A DNA stretch of 64,000 nucleotides from assembly GCA_016839585.1 (NCBI GenBank), contig JAEOTZ010000016.1, positions 1-64,000 on the forward strand, in the 5' to 3' direction. Under the pieces are notes generated by a model, which had not been told where the DNA came from, did not search any database, and worked only from the letters and a program-made list of their open reading frames with translations. Every line of letters begins with the position of its first letter. Positions within the stretch are counted from its first letter, which is position 1. Below are positions 44,886 through 54,960 of this stretch, one piece after another. A program made the translations under genes and the position numbers. Origin of the DNA: Promethearchaeota archaeon. Its GTDB lineage: Archaea > Asgardarchaeota > Lokiarchaeia > Sigyniarchaeales > SOKP01.

Positions 44886-45785
44886 TTAGATTATGTTTAA
44901 CTTTTTTAAAACTATATTAATTTTTTCTTGATTCTCTGGTAGTGGAGGCGTTAATGGTAATTTCATCCTTTTATTCATTATTCCCATTAATTCTGCAGCA
45001 TATTTAACAGGACCAGGATTAGTCTCTATAAATAATACCTTAAAAAGATCAAATAAATCTAACTGCATATCTCTTGCATTATCCCAATTGCCATTATTCA
45101 TAAATCGTGTAAACTCTACCATCTTAGCAGGTATAATATTTGAAGCTACACTAATAACTCCTTTTCCACCTAATGCCATAATGTGATAAGTTAGACTATC
45201 ATCTCCACTTAGAACAATAAAATCATCTGGAGTTGTTTTAATTATCTTCGTTATTTGGTCTATATTTCCACTGGCACATTTTATCCCAGCTATGTTATCT
45301 TTAGAAGACGCTAATGTAGAAACTGTTTCAGGTTCTAAATTCCTGCCAGTACGGCTAGGGACATTATATAAAATTATTGGCAATGAAACAGAATCGGCAA
45401 CAGCAGAAAAGTGGTCAACTAAAGAATGTTGAACAGGCTTATTATAATAGGGTACAACTAATAATAATCCATCTGCTCCTACTTTTTCAGCATATTGTGA
45501 TAAAGAAATGGCTTCTTTAGTAGAATTACTCCCTGTCCCAGCTAATATAAATGTATTTTTTTCAACCTTTTTTGCTTCATCAACTGCAATACTAATTGCT
45601 TGATGGTGTTCTTCATGTGATAAAGTTGCACTTTCTCCAGTTGTTCCCATTGTCAAGATTTGACAATCATTTTTAATTTGAAACCTAATAAATTCTCTAT
45701 ACTTTTTTTCATCTATTGTAAAATCCTCCTCGAAGGGAGTAATTAATGCTGTAATAACACCACTTAATTTTTTTAAATTAGACAT
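44886..45785 (-). CDS. dapA: 4-Hydroxy-tetrahydrodipicolinate synthase
   Basis: About 299 residues, started at the ATG at 45785. The TTG at 45800 is in frame but gives only a short extra piece. Family landmarks are GVITALITPF, LTMGTTGESATLSHEEH, the active-site Lys in IAGIKCASGN, and LYNVPSRTGRNL with the Tyr. It condenses pyruvate with aspartate semialdehyde. It is the first gene of the dapA-dapB operon, facing dapF-lysA. Confidence 0.95.
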   Translation of the reverse strand: MSNLKKLSGVITALITPFEEDFTIDEKKYREFIRFQIKNDCQILTMGTTGESATLSHEEHHQAISIAVDEAKKVEKNTFILAGTGSNSTKEAISLSQYAEKVGADGLLLVVPYYNKPVQHSLVDHFSAVADSVSLPIILYNVPSRTGRNLEPETVSTLASSKDNIAGIKCASGNIDQITKIIKTTPDDFIVLSGDDSLTYHIMALGGKGVISVASNIIPAKMVEFTRFMNNGNWDNARDMQLDLFDLFKVLFIETNPGPVKYAAELMGIMNKRMKLPLTPPLPENQEKINIVLKKLNII

Positions 45786-46010
45786 AGTAAATTTTTCCAA
45801 TTAAATAGGTTTAATTTTTGAATAATAAATTATGCAAACTTCTATAATCATTTTTTTTAAATAAATTAATTTAAAAGTTGTCTTTTTTAAAAAAAAAAAG
45901 CAATTTTTAACTAATCATTTAATAAAAAATTAAATACAACTTCTATTATTGGAATTATGACGTATTTATCTTAAAATTTTTAATAAATTTGATTTTAGAG
46001 AAAAAGAACA

Positions 46011-49000
46011 TTGAATGAAAAAAATTCTTTATCAGAAGCTTTTGAAAGCAGAGTTTTAGATTCTATTTCTGAGCACGTTATTTATTATAATAAGGATTTT
46101 GAGATTAAATGGGCAAATAGAGCCGCTGCGGATTCTGTAAATTTATCACCCTTAGAATTAATCGGTAAAAAATGTTATAGTATATGGCAAAACAGAATTT
46201 CCCCATGTGAAAATTGTCCTGTATTAGATGCGCTTAAAACAGGTAAATCTAATTCAGTAGAAATGATTACTCCCGATGGAAGAGTCTGGCTTATTAAAGG
46301 AAATCCTGTTTATAATAAAAATGAGAAAATTATTGGGGCAGTTGAAATTACTCGCGAAATAACAGACTTAAAAGAGGTAGAACAAAAATTAATAGCTTCT
46401 CAAGAGAATTATCGGAATTTAATCGAACGATCAAAAGATGCGATTTTTCTAGTAAATTTAAAAAATGAGATATTATTTGCTAACCAAGCTTGTTATGATA
46501 TCTTTGGATATACCCCTGAAGAATTTTTAACAATTCAGGGACTTGTCAGACGTATTCTTCATCCTAAATATGAACAACAGTTTGAAGATTTTTGGAAAAA
46601 TTATGAAATAACAAAATTTTTTCCAGAAAATACCACAGAATGGGCATGGATAAAAAAGGATGGAGAATTAGTGTATACAGAAAATATTTTTTTTAATATT
46701 TTAGATGAGAAAAAACTTGTTATTGGTTTTGGAACTGTAGCTCGGAACATTACGCTGCGTAAAAAAGTTGAAAAAAAATTAAGGGAATCTGAAGAGAAAT
46801 ATCGTAATCTTATAAATAATATTTTGGATCAAATAATAGAAACAGATTTAGATGGAACAATAACCTTTATTAGTCCTCAAGTTTATGATCTTTTTGGTTA
46901 TAAGCCAGAAGAGGTGATTGGCAGAAGAAGTATCCAATTTGTACATCCCGATGATATTAATATTATCAAAGAAGCAATGGAAAAATCAATTAAATCCGGA
47001 GAAATGATATCTTCAGAGTATAGATTAAAACATAAAAATGGGTATTATGTGAACGTAGCATCAAGAGGGAGGCTTATTAAAAGAGGTGATGATCATAAAC
47101 TTATTGCAGTAATTAGAGACATCACAGCACAAAAAAGGGCAGAAAAAAAAATTAGAGATTCAGAACTACAATATAGGACTACACTTAATTCAATTGGGGA
47201 TCCTTTGCATGTTGTAGATAAAAATTTGAGAATAATTTTAATAAATCCAGCAATGAAAAAATGGCTCGATGATCTAAATCTTATTAGAGATGTAAAAAAT
47301 CAAAAGTTAGATGAAATTTTTACATTCTTGCCTAAAAATGTTTTTAAAGAATATGAGGAAGTATTTACAACAGGTCAGCCAATTTTAACTGAAGATGAGA
47401 CAAAAATAGAAGAGAAAATATATTATACTGAAACTCGAAAGATTCCAATATTTAGAGAAGGAGAAGTCCATCAGATAATTACATTTATCCGTGATATAAC
47501 TGATCGTAAGGAAGCTGATTTACTGTTAAAAGAATCTGAAGAGAAATATCGAAATATTCTCGAAAATATGATGGAAGGATATTATGAAACTGATCTTATA
47601 GGAAATCTTGTTTATGTCAATATTGAATATTGTAAAATAATGGGATATTCAAAGGAAGAAATAATAGGAAAGAATTATCGCTTACTATATGATACAAACT
47701 CATCCGAAATTTTGTTCAATATGTTCAACCAAGTTTATAAAACAGGGATTCCTCGTCCTCCAACAGGAGTAGTTAAAGTAATAACAAAAAAGAAGAAACT
47801 AATCTATTTTGAAGGATCAGTTGATTTATTATACGATTCTAAAGGAAATAAGGTCGGATTTTATGGTCTTGTTCGGGATATTACGAAAAGGAAAATTGCC
47901 GAGCAAAAATTAAAAAAATCTGAAGAAAAATATCGTTCTTTGTTTGAAAATATGAACGCAGGATTTGCTCTTCATGAGGTCATGGTTGATGATAACAATA
48001 AACCAGTTGATTATAGATATATTGAAGTGAATCCTGCTTTTGAAAAGCTTACAGGAATGAAAAAAGAAGATCTAATTGGAAAGACTGTAACTGAAGCAAT
48101 TCCAGGAACAGAGAATGATCCTGCGGATTGGATTGGCAAATTTGGAGGGGTGGGATTAACAGGAATTCCAATAACAGTTGAAGATTATTCAGAAGCATTT
48201 GATCGATGGTATAAAGTCTCAGGATATTCTCCTAAGAAGGGTTATTTTGCTGTGACTTTTACTGATATAACTGAGCGCAAGAAGGCAGAAGAAGCTTTAA
48301 AAGAATCAGAGGAAAAGTTCAGAACGATTGCCGAACAATCATTTATGAGTATTATTATCTTACAAGATGGCATTTTAAAATATTTTAATGAAAGATTTCC
48401 AAAAGGTAATAGATATTCACCCGAAGAAATAAAAAATTGGAAACCGTATGAATTTGCTAAGCTCATACATCCTGATGATAGAGATTTTGTTATGGACCAA
48501 GCTAGAAAAAAAGCGATTGGAGAAAAAGGCGTAATTGAACAATATAAGTATCGCATAATAAGGAAAGATGGAGAAATTAGATGGCTTGAAAATTTTTCAA
48601 AAACAATTAATTATAAAGGAAGACCAGCCGATTTCATAATGTCAATAGACATTACAGAACAAATAAATGCTGAAAAGCAATTAAAAAAATCAGAAAAAAA
48701 ATATCGGGAAGCTTTTAATCGATCTAATTTTTATAAGGACTTAATTGCCCACGATATAAACAACATTCTTCAAAACATCTTATCTTCTGTTGAATTGAGT
48801 TTCCTTTATTTGGAAGAAGAGAAAGATTTAAATGAATTAAAACAAATGTTGAAAATATCTAAACAACAAGTTAGTAGGGCGGCTAATTTAATCTCAAATA
48901 CCCGAAAATTGTCAAGATTGGAAGATATAAAAATTTTCACCCAACCCATAGAAGCCATTGAAGTATTGAACAAATCAATAGAATTCCTACTTAAAAGTTA

Positions 49001-49418
49001 CCAAGACAAAAAAATTAAACTTGACGTTGAAAATCCTTATAAAACAATTATGGTTCAAGGAAACGAGCTTTTAATAGATGTTTTTGAAAATATTTTAATC
49101 AATGCTGTAAAACATAATCAGAATTCGCCCATTGATATAATGATTAAGGTTTCAAGCATTCAAAAGGAAGGATTAGACTTTTTTAAATTTGAATTTAAAG
49201 ATAACGCAATTGGTATTCCTGAGGTCAATAAAGAGTTGATTTTTCAGAGAGTGATCAATACAGAAAAGACTGTTAGTGGAATGGGGATTGGGTTATCGCT
49301 TGTGAAAAAGATATTAGATATTTATGAGGGTCAAATATGGGTTGAGGATAAAGTTCAGGGAGACTATTCAAGGGGAAGTAATTTTATTGTATTGATTCCT
49401 GAGGTGAAAACAAACTAG
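46011..49418 (+). CDS. Multi-PAS sensor histidine kinase
   Basis: A 1135-residue soluble kinase with about seven PAS domains (near 10-130, 133-255, 265-380, 385-500, 510-635, 645-765 and 775-905), then the histidine-kinase region. The phosphoacceptor is H914 in DLIAHDINNILQNILSS. The ATPase part has LIDVFENILINAVKHNQN (N box), FEFKDNAIGIPE (G1 box, where the usual DNGIG is DNAIG) and GMGIGLSLVKKI (G2 box). There are no membrane helices, so it senses a cytoplasmic or diffusible signal. The start is TTG with weak AGAG upstream. It shares its C-terminal half with the kinase at 49620, a tandem duplicate. The signal is unknown. Confidence 0.9.
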   Translation: MNEKNSLSEAFESRVLDSISEHVIYYNKDFEIKWANRAAADSVNLSPLELIGKKCYSIWQNRISPCENCPVLDALKTGKSNSVEMITPDGRVWLIKGNPVYNKNEKIIGAVEITREITDLKEVEQKLIASQENYRNLIERSKDAIFLVNLKNEILFANQACYDIFGYTPEEFLTIQGLVRRILHPKYEQQFEDFWKNYEITKFFPENTTEWAWIKKDGELVYTENIFFNILDEKKLVIGFGTVARNITLRKKVEKKLRESEEKYRNLINNILDQIIETDLDGTITFISPQVYDLFGYKPEEVIGRRSIQFVHPDDINIIKEAMEKSIKSGEMISSEYRLKHKNGYYVNVASRGRLIKRGDDHKLIAVIRDITAQKRAEKKIRDSELQYRTTLNSIGDPLHVVDKNLRIILINPAMKKWLDDLNLIRDVKNQKLDEIFTFLPKNVFKEYEEVFTTGQPILTEDETKIEEKIYYTETRKIPIFREGEVHQIITFIRDITDRKEADLLLKESEEKYRNILENMMEGYYETDLIGNLVYVNIEYCKIMGYSKEEIIGKNYRLLYDTNSSEILFNMFNQVYKTGIPRPPTGVVKVITKKKKLIYFEGSVDLLYDSKGNKVGFYGLVRDITKRKIAEQKLKKSEEKYRSLFENMNAGFALHEVMVDDNNKPVDYRYIEVNPAFEKLTGMKKEDLIGKTVTEAIPGTENDPADWIGKFGGVGLTGIPITVEDYSEAFDRWYKVSGYSPKKGYFAVTFTDITERKKAEEALKESEEKFRTIAEQSFMSIIILQDGILKYFNERFPKGNRYSPEEIKNWKPYEFAKLIHPDDRDFVMDQARKKAIGEKGVIEQYKYRIIRKDGEIRWLENFSKTINYKGRPADFIMSIDITEQINAEKQLKKSEKKYREAFNRSNFYKDLIAHDINNILQNILSSVELSFLYLEEEKDLNELKQMLKISKQQVSRAANLISNTRKLSRLEDIKIFTQPIEAIEVLNKSIEFLLKSYQDKKIKLDVENPYKTIMVQGNELLIDVFENILINAVKHNQNSPIDIMIKVSSIQKEGLDFFKFEFKDNAIGIPEVNKELIFQRVINTEKTVSGMGIGLSLVKKILDIYEGQIWVEDKVQGDYSRGSNFIVLIPEVKTN

Positions 49419-49440
49419 CCTTAGTTTTTATTGTTGAATA
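49400..49440 (+). pseudogene. Remnant of a response regulator gene
   Basis: The 41 bases after the first kinase match the 41 bases at 51911-51951, which lead into the intact response regulator, without gaps at roughly three quarters of positions (for example GAGGTG, TAGC, GTTTT and ATTGTTGA are shared). In this copy the frame reads L-A-L-V-F-I-V-E and then stops at TAG, exactly where the intact gene reads I-A-S-V-F-I-V-E-D-D. The response regulator after this kinase has therefore decayed. The rest of the gap to 49619 shows little trace of the gene. Confidence 0.6.
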
Positions 49441-49619
49441 GGAATAGAATACTAATTTTTATGATTCGTATATAAGCCCTATTGATAATGTTAAGAATAA
49501 TAATTAAAAAGTTTTTCTCCTTTTCATTTTTAAAAAAGATTAAATAAAAATTCTATTATAAAATTTTCAAAAGACTTGAATGAACATTTTTTTAAATTAA
49601 CAATTTCCTCTGATATAAT

Positions 49620-51920
49620 GTGAATGAAGAAATAAAAGCTCCTGAAGCAAAATTTAAGGCTATAATTAATAATATCAAGGAAGGGTATTTTGAAGTAGAC
49701 CTTGAAGGCAATCTAACTTTTTTCAATGATACATTATGTGAGCTTACTAGATTCTCAAGAAGTGAATTATTAGGATTAAATTATAAATATATAACCGATG
49801 AAGAAAGTAGAAAAAAGATATTTAACGGATTCAATTCTGTTTATAAAACTGGTAAAGAATTAGCTGATTTTCAATATAAATTTAAAGATAAACATGGGAA
49901 GACTATTATAGGTGAAACTTCAGTATATTTAAAATATGATACAAAGGGAAATAAAGTTGGATTTTATGGTCTATTTCGAGATATTACTAAAAGAAAGGAA
50001 GAAGAGGAAAAATTTAAAGCAAAATTAGAAAGATTAGTAGATAAAAGGGCAAAGGAATTAAAAGAATCAGAAGAAAAATACCGACTTATTACTGAAAATG
50101 CTAATGATATAATAGATATATTAAATAGAAATTTTATTATTGAATTTGCAAATGAACAAGCTACCTTTAACATATTAGGTTATAAATCTTCTGAAGTTGT
50201 TGGAAAAAGTGTATTAGATTTTCTACATCCTTTGGATAAGAATAAAGGATTAAATTCACTTTTAAAAGGAACACATGAAAAAGAAGGGATGGATGAAATA
50301 AGAGTAAGACACAAAAATGGAACTTATATTTGGCTAGAGGTTAAAGGCAAAGTTTTTGTTGATAGAAATGGTGAAAATAAAGGAATTTTGATAGGTCGAG
50401 ATATTACTTCACGTAAGGAAGGGGAGTTAAAATTAAAAGAATCGGAAGAAAAATTTAGAACATTAACAGAACAATCTTTTCTTGGCATTGCTATTATCCA
50501 GGATAATTTAACTAAATATGTAAATAAGCGAATTTCAGAAACATTCGGATATTCAATAGATGAAGTAATGACTTGGCAACCGGGAGAATTCATAAAGAGA
50601 ATTCATCCTGATGATAGAAATTTTGTTGTTGAACAAGTTAGAAAAAAGCAATTAGGTGAGCCAAATGCAATTGATCAATACCAGTTCAGAGGGCTTAAAA
50701 AGAATGGAGATATAATCTGGTTAGAAGTATTCTCAATAACAATTAATTATGAAGGAAAACCTGCAGACTTTGTTACTCTTATCGATATAACAGAAAAAAA
50801 AGAAGCTGAAGCAAAATTAAAAGAATCCGAACAACAGTACCGTTCAACAATTGATTCAATAAGAGATCCAATTCATGTTATTGATAAAGATTTAAAAATT
50901 ATTCTTATTAATAATTCAATTAGAAAATGGCTTAAGATTTTAGATATTAAAGAGGATATAATAGGTAAAAAATTAAATGAAGTATTTACATTTTTGTCTA
51001 AGAAAGTCTTTAATGAATATATACAAGTTTTTACTACTGGAAAACCACTCATTTCAGAAGAGACCAGCGTAATTAAGGATGAAATTTATTATACTGAATC
51101 AATAAAGATTCCAATATTTAGTGAAGATTTAGTTATTCAGGTAATTACTATTATCCGTGATATAAGTGATCATAAGCTTGCTCAGCAGAAATTAAAAAGA
51201 TCTAAAAGAAAATATCGTGAAGCTTTTAATAGATCTAACTTTTATAAGGACTTAATTTCCCATGATATAAACAATATTCTTCAAAATATATTATCTTCCA
51301 TTGAATTAAGTTCCATTTATTTAAATGAGGGAAAAGACACAAATGAATTAAAACAGTTACTGAAAATTTCTAGAGAACAAGTAAGTAGAGGAGCAAATTT
51401 AATTTCAAATGTTCGAAAATTATCAAGCTTGGAAGAAACAGAAATTTCTACTCATCCTATAGAAGCTATTGAAGTATTGAATCAATCAATAGATTTTTTA
51501 TTGAACAATTATCAAGATAAAAAAATAAATATAGATATTGAAAATCCTTATAAAACAGTCACAGTTCAAGGAAATGAGCTTTTAATTGAAATATTTGAAA
51601 ATATTTTAATTAATGCCGTAAAACATAATCAAAATTTCCCCATCGAATTAAAGATTAGAGTTTCAAAGATCCAAAAGGATAATTATAATTTTGTAAAATT
51701 TGAATTTAAAGATAATGGAATCGGTATATCTGATCCTGATAAAGAGATTATATTTCAGAGAGCCTATAGTATAGACAAAACTATTAGCGGAATGGGAATA
51801 GGATTATCGCTTGTAAAGAAAGTTTTAAATACATATCAAGGTCAGATTTGGGTTGATGATCGAATAGAAGGAGACTACTCAAAAGGAAGTAATTTTGTTA
51901 TATTAATTCCAGAGGTGTAA
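49620..51920 (+). CDS. Multi-PAS sensor histidine kinase, tandem paralogue
   Basis: A 766-residue soluble kinase with four PAS domains (about 5-125, 150-270, 280-400 and 405-520), then the kinase core. H548 is in DLISHDINNILQNILSS. The ATPase boxes are LIEIFENILINAVKHNQN, FEFKDNGIGIS and GMGIGLSLVKKV. The start is GTG at 49620. Its kinase core and its last two PAS domains correspond closely to parts of the upstream kinase, so the pair came from duplication followed by gain or loss of PAS units. It is directly followed by a response regulator gene that begins in the stop codon region. Confidence 0.9.
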   Translation: MNEEIKAPEAKFKAIINNIKEGYFEVDLEGNLTFFNDTLCELTRFSRSELLGLNYKYITDEESRKKIFNGFNSVYKTGKELADFQYKFKDKHGKTIIGETSVYLKYDTKGNKVGFYGLFRDITKRKEEEEKFKAKLERLVDKRAKELKESEEKYRLITENANDIIDILNRNFIIEFANEQATFNILGYKSSEVVGKSVLDFLHPLDKNKGLNSLLKGTHEKEGMDEIRVRHKNGTYIWLEVKGKVFVDRNGENKGILIGRDITSRKEGELKLKESEEKFRTLTEQSFLGIAIIQDNLTKYVNKRISETFGYSIDEVMTWQPGEFIKRIHPDDRNFVVEQVRKKQLGEPNAIDQYQFRGLKKNGDIIWLEVFSITINYEGKPADFVTLIDITEKKEAEAKLKESEQQYRSTIDSIRDPIHVIDKDLKIILINNSIRKWLKILDIKEDIIGKKLNEVFTFLSKKVFNEYIQVFTTGKPLISEETSVIKDEIYYTESIKIPIFSEDLVIQVITIIRDISDHKLAQQKLKRSKRKYREAFNRSNFYKDLISHDINNILQNILSSIELSSIYLNEGKDTNELKQLLKISREQVSRGANLISNVRKLSSLEETEISTHPIEAIEVLNQSIDFLLNNYQDKKINIDIENPYKTVTVQGNELLIEIFENILINAVKHNQNFPIELKIRVSKIQKDNYNFVKFEFKDNGIGISDPDKEIIFQRAYSIDKTISGMGIGLSLVKKVLNTYQGQIWVDDRIEGDYSKGSNFVILIPEV

Positions 51921-51925
51921 ATAAA

Positions 51926-52294
51926 ATAGCTTCGGTTTTCATTGTTGAGGATGATCAATCACTTAGATTGCTGTTTAGAAAAGTTTTAGGAATATCAGGA
52001 TTTGATGTGATAGGGGAAGCAAAAAATGGAGAAGAAGCTGTTTCTTTGTATACTTCCTTCCCAAAAAAACCAGATATAATTTTGATGGATCATAGAATGC
52101 CAATAAAAAATGGAATTGAAGCAACAAAACAAATCTTAAATATTAATAAAAAATCAAAAATTATTTTCACGAGTGCTGATAATAGTATCAAACAAGAAGC
52201 CCTTTCTATTGGTGCAAAAAGTTTTTTAGACAAACCTTTTAGTATTACAGATTTGATTGATATAATTAAGAAGGTTTCAATAAATTTGGAATAA
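51926..52294 (+). CDS. Stand-alone response regulator (receiver domain)
   Basis: A receiver domain of about 122 residues. The acidic pair is in VFIVEDDQSLRLL, the phosphoacceptor is D55 in IILMDHRMPIKNG, Thr/Ser in IIFTSADNS and Lys in FLDKPFSI. No output domain is present, so it probably acts through protein interactions. The first ATG (51968) would delete the acidic pair. The frame reads ATA GCT TCG GTT TTC ATT, with GAGGTG 8 nt before the ATA at 51926, so ATA is the best candidate start. A decayed copy of this start lies after the first kinase. Confidence 0.85.
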   Translation: MASVFIVEDDQSLRLLFRKVLGISGFDVIGEAKNGEEAVSLYTSFPKKPDIILMDHRMPIKNGIEATKQILNINKKSKIIFTSADNSIKQEALSIGAKSFLDKPFSITDLIDIIKKVSINLE

Positions 52295-52335
52295 AGTTAT
52301 AAAGATTAAAAATTATTGAATCCTTTTAAAAGGTA

Positions 52336-53337
52336 ATGCCTATAGATTATCTAGACAAATTTAAAGGATCTCTAATTGGAGTTGCTATAGGAGATACTCT
52401 CGGACATCCTTTTGAAGGAATGTTGAGAGATGCTATAAGATCTAATTTTACCAATTTTAAAGATTTTATAAATGATAATAGGAGATTATTTAATAAATTT
52501 ACAGATGATACGCAATTAACGCTACATACTGCACAAGCTTTGATTCAAGGGAGAGGATTTAATCTCAACAATTTTGTAGAGGAATATATTAAATGGCTTG
52601 ACGATCCTCCAATTGGAGCTGGTTATGGATGTATTACTGCCGCAAAGAAATTAAAATACGGTATACCATGGAAAGAAGCTGCGTCGAATTCCGGTGGAAA
52701 TGGAACTACTATGAGAATTGCACCAATTGGATTGTTTTTTCATAAAGATATAAAAGTATTAAAATCATCAGCAATCACATCAAGTATTATCACTCATGCT
52801 CACCCAGCAGCTTCTGCTGGAGCGGTTGTAATAGCAAGCGCTATTGCATATTTAATTAATAAGGAACCAGAATCTGGTTTCTCAATAGATGAATTTTTTG
52901 ATGTGATTACATCTTCTATTTCTAACTCTCAAGATGAGATTTGGGAAGAATTTTGTGAAATTTTAGTAAAATTGCAATCAAGCCTAGATATGCCAATTGA
53001 AGCGGGATTAATAAAGTTTTCTCAAGCAGGAGTTAAATCTCCCTACTTTATTGAACAATTCTTAGGGAAAGCTTTTGTTCATCCTTATACTATAAGTACC
53101 GTTGTTTGTGCGATTTTTGTTTTCTTAAAAAATCTAAATTCATTTAAGGATTGTATTTTTGAGTTAGCTACTGCTGGAGGAGATAGCGATACAGTTGGTG
53201 CAATAGGAGGAGGTTTAGCAGGTGTTTATTCTGGTATGAAGAATATTCCAGATGATCTAATCAAAATGGTAAAGAATTATAAAAAAATTCTAAAAATTAG
53301 TGAAAAATTATTTGAAATATTTAAAGAGAGGTATTAA
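52336..53337 (+). CDS. ADP-ribosylglycohydrolase family protein
   Basis: A 333-residue protein of the DraG/ARH fold. The metal-binding sites are GVAIGDTLGHPFEG, FTDDTQLTLHTAQALI and GGDSDTVGAIGGGLAGVY, which are the three conserved acidic clusters that bind two Mg ions. It should remove ADP-ribose from proteins or small molecules. AAGGT lies just before the ATG. It is tail to tail with the archaemetzincin gene. No ADP-ribosyltransferase is visible nearby. Confidence 0.9.
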   Translation: MPIDYLDKFKGSLIGVAIGDTLGHPFEGMLRDAIRSNFTNFKDFINDNRRLFNKFTDDTQLTLHTAQALIQGRGFNLNNFVEEYIKWLDDPPIGAGYGCITAAKKLKYGIPWKEAASNSGGNGTTMRIAPIGLFFHKDIKVLKSSAITSSIITHAHPAASAGAVVIASAIAYLINKEPESGFSIDEFFDVITSSISNSQDEIWEEFCEILVKLQSSLDMPIEAGLIKFSQAGVKSPYFIEQFLGKAFVHPYTISTVVCAIFVFLKNLNSFKDCIFELATAGGDSDTVGAIGGGLAGVYSGMKNIPDDLIKMVKNYKKILKISEKLFEIFKERY

Positions 53338-53342
53338 ATAAA

Positions 53343-53921
53343 TCATTTCAGTTTTTTAACAAATTTTAATAATCTTTTTGAGCAAATATCGCAAAATTGA
53401 GAAGGTTTTTCATCAGTATCTGCCAAAGAATTTGAAAATTGCATTATACAAAAATTATTACAGTGTTCTAAGCCGAATGTATGCCCTAGTTCGTGAATTG
53501 CTTCTTTTAAAACTCTTAATTCGAATAAAGAGTTGTCATCAGACCTCCTGTAGAAACTTTCTCTGAGACGTGTAATTGAAATTATGGCAACACTAGATAC
53601 TTTCAAATCTACTCTAAATGGTTTTAAAGCAATTCCAAATACAAAATTTAAGAATCCTGAATAAATGTCTTTATCCATTACTCCTAATACACGAAAGTAT
53701 TGCTTTTCTTTTACATAATTTTTTATTTTTCTCAATACTAATGAGGCATCATATTGATGCCTAATTTGGTTGTACGACGAATCCTCCAATGGAATCTCTT
53801 CCTCGATTATCTTTATAGATAATGAAAATTCTTTAAATGCCCATTGAAGATTTTTTTTTAATTTTAATATAATAGCAAGATCTAATTCTCCTATTCTTTG
53901 AAGATGAACTATGTTTTTCAA
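53343..53921 (-). CDS. amzA: Archaemetzincin-like zinc metalloprotease
   Basis: A 192-residue archaemetzincin. The extended zinc motif is IHELGHTFGLEHCNNFCIMQF, in which three His bind the catalytic zinc. The conserved Cys of the second site follow in SQFCDICSKRLL. The Met after the motif is the Met-turn typical of metzincins. The start is TTG at 53921, with AGGT upstream. Archaemetzincins occur in archaea and vertebrates; the substrate is unknown. Confidence 0.93.
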   Translation of the reverse strand: MKNIVHLQRIGELDLAIILKLKKNLQWAFKEFSLSIKIIEEEIPLEDSSYNQIRHQYDASLVLRKIKNYVKEKQYFRVLGVMDKDIYSGFLNFVFGIALKPFRVDLKVSSVAIISITRLRESFYRRSDDNSLFELRVLKEAIHELGHTFGLEHCNNFCIMQFSNSLADTDEKPSQFCDICSKRLLKFVKKLK

Positions 53922-54035
53922 GTTAGTACCTTTCTTTTTATATTATTTCTATTAATCAAGAATATCTTTTGAATATTAAATAGAGAACATTACTTCTTAA
54001 TTCTTATTGAAAAAAAGAAAACTTGAAAAAAAATA

Positions 54036-54960
54036 TTAATGTTTTTGTTTTTGTTCTTCTTCATATAATTTTTTAATATAGGCTCGTAATCTCTCAAAAC
54101 TTTCATCTTCTCCCATGTTAACAGAACAAGATTCACAGTATTCAGAATTATTATTTATTTTTTTTCCACAAACCTTACAAAATGATTTTAAATCTTCCAT
54201 TACATATTCCTCCTGTTTTTTATCATCCTTATTTTTTAACCTATAAAATTTACTCTCTAAAATTTTTTTATTATTTTCACTAATTTCCTCATCCGTTAAC
54301 CAACTTCTCTCTATATTAGGTGTTCTTAATAAGAAAGGTTTTTCAATTGAATTTACCCTAATAATGCATTGCCCTTGCTGTAGCATTGAAAGATATTCTT
54401 TTTGCCTTTCTTCAAGATTTAATAATTCTTGCTTTCTACTATATCTTTAAAGATTTTATCCATCCTTTTTTTATAAGAACAATTTTCAAATTCTCGTAAA
54501 GTATCAACAATTTCACGCCCTATGTTCCCTATGCTCCGATTTATTTCATTAATTACACGAATTAATTCCCTCTGTTTATCATTATAATACAAATCCCTAG
54601 CTTGATATTCCCAATGCCTTTTTTTAATATAATCTCCCGCTTCTCTCTCTCTCTCATTTCAGAAAATATTTTTGCCATCTGTTCTTTCATGATAAAATCA
54701 GCATCATCACTGTTAGTAGTATTTGGCTTTTCTAAAATAGCGTGGACCTCATCAATGACAATGAGATATTTTAATTCTTCAGCTTCACTATCTTTGGTTA
54801 AAGTTCGTACAAGTTGAAATATGGCATTTACAATTAACATCTTAATGAATTTATTACACATGGACAAATCAAGGAGAATATTTCTTCCATCTAACCAACT
54901 TGTAACCCAATCTGGCAACACTTCCATTAATTTTAGAACCTTTTGGATCTTTTGTTCATC
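54036..54960 (-). pseudogene. Decayed HerA/DUF87-type ATPase
   Basis: A broken gene read on the minus strand. The 5' part begins around YFDEQKIQKVLKLMEVLPDW, then carries a Walker-B-type LKYLIVIDEVHAILEKP, and runs to FSEMREREKRE. A frameshift at a run of seven A moves the frame into RHWEYQARDLYYNDKQRELI and on to REIVDTLREFENC. A second frameshift leads to KQELLNLEERQKEYLSMLQQ, GQCIIRVNSIEKPF and LLRTPNIERSWLTDEE. The last part has a zinc ribbon (FCKVCGKK, YCESCSVN). The Walker A region that should precede these is absent, and the neighbouring small gene runs straight into the break. HerA/DUF87 ATPases are hexameric translocases often linked to mobile or DNA-repair loci. The gene is clearly nonfunctional here. 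Confidence 0.7.
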
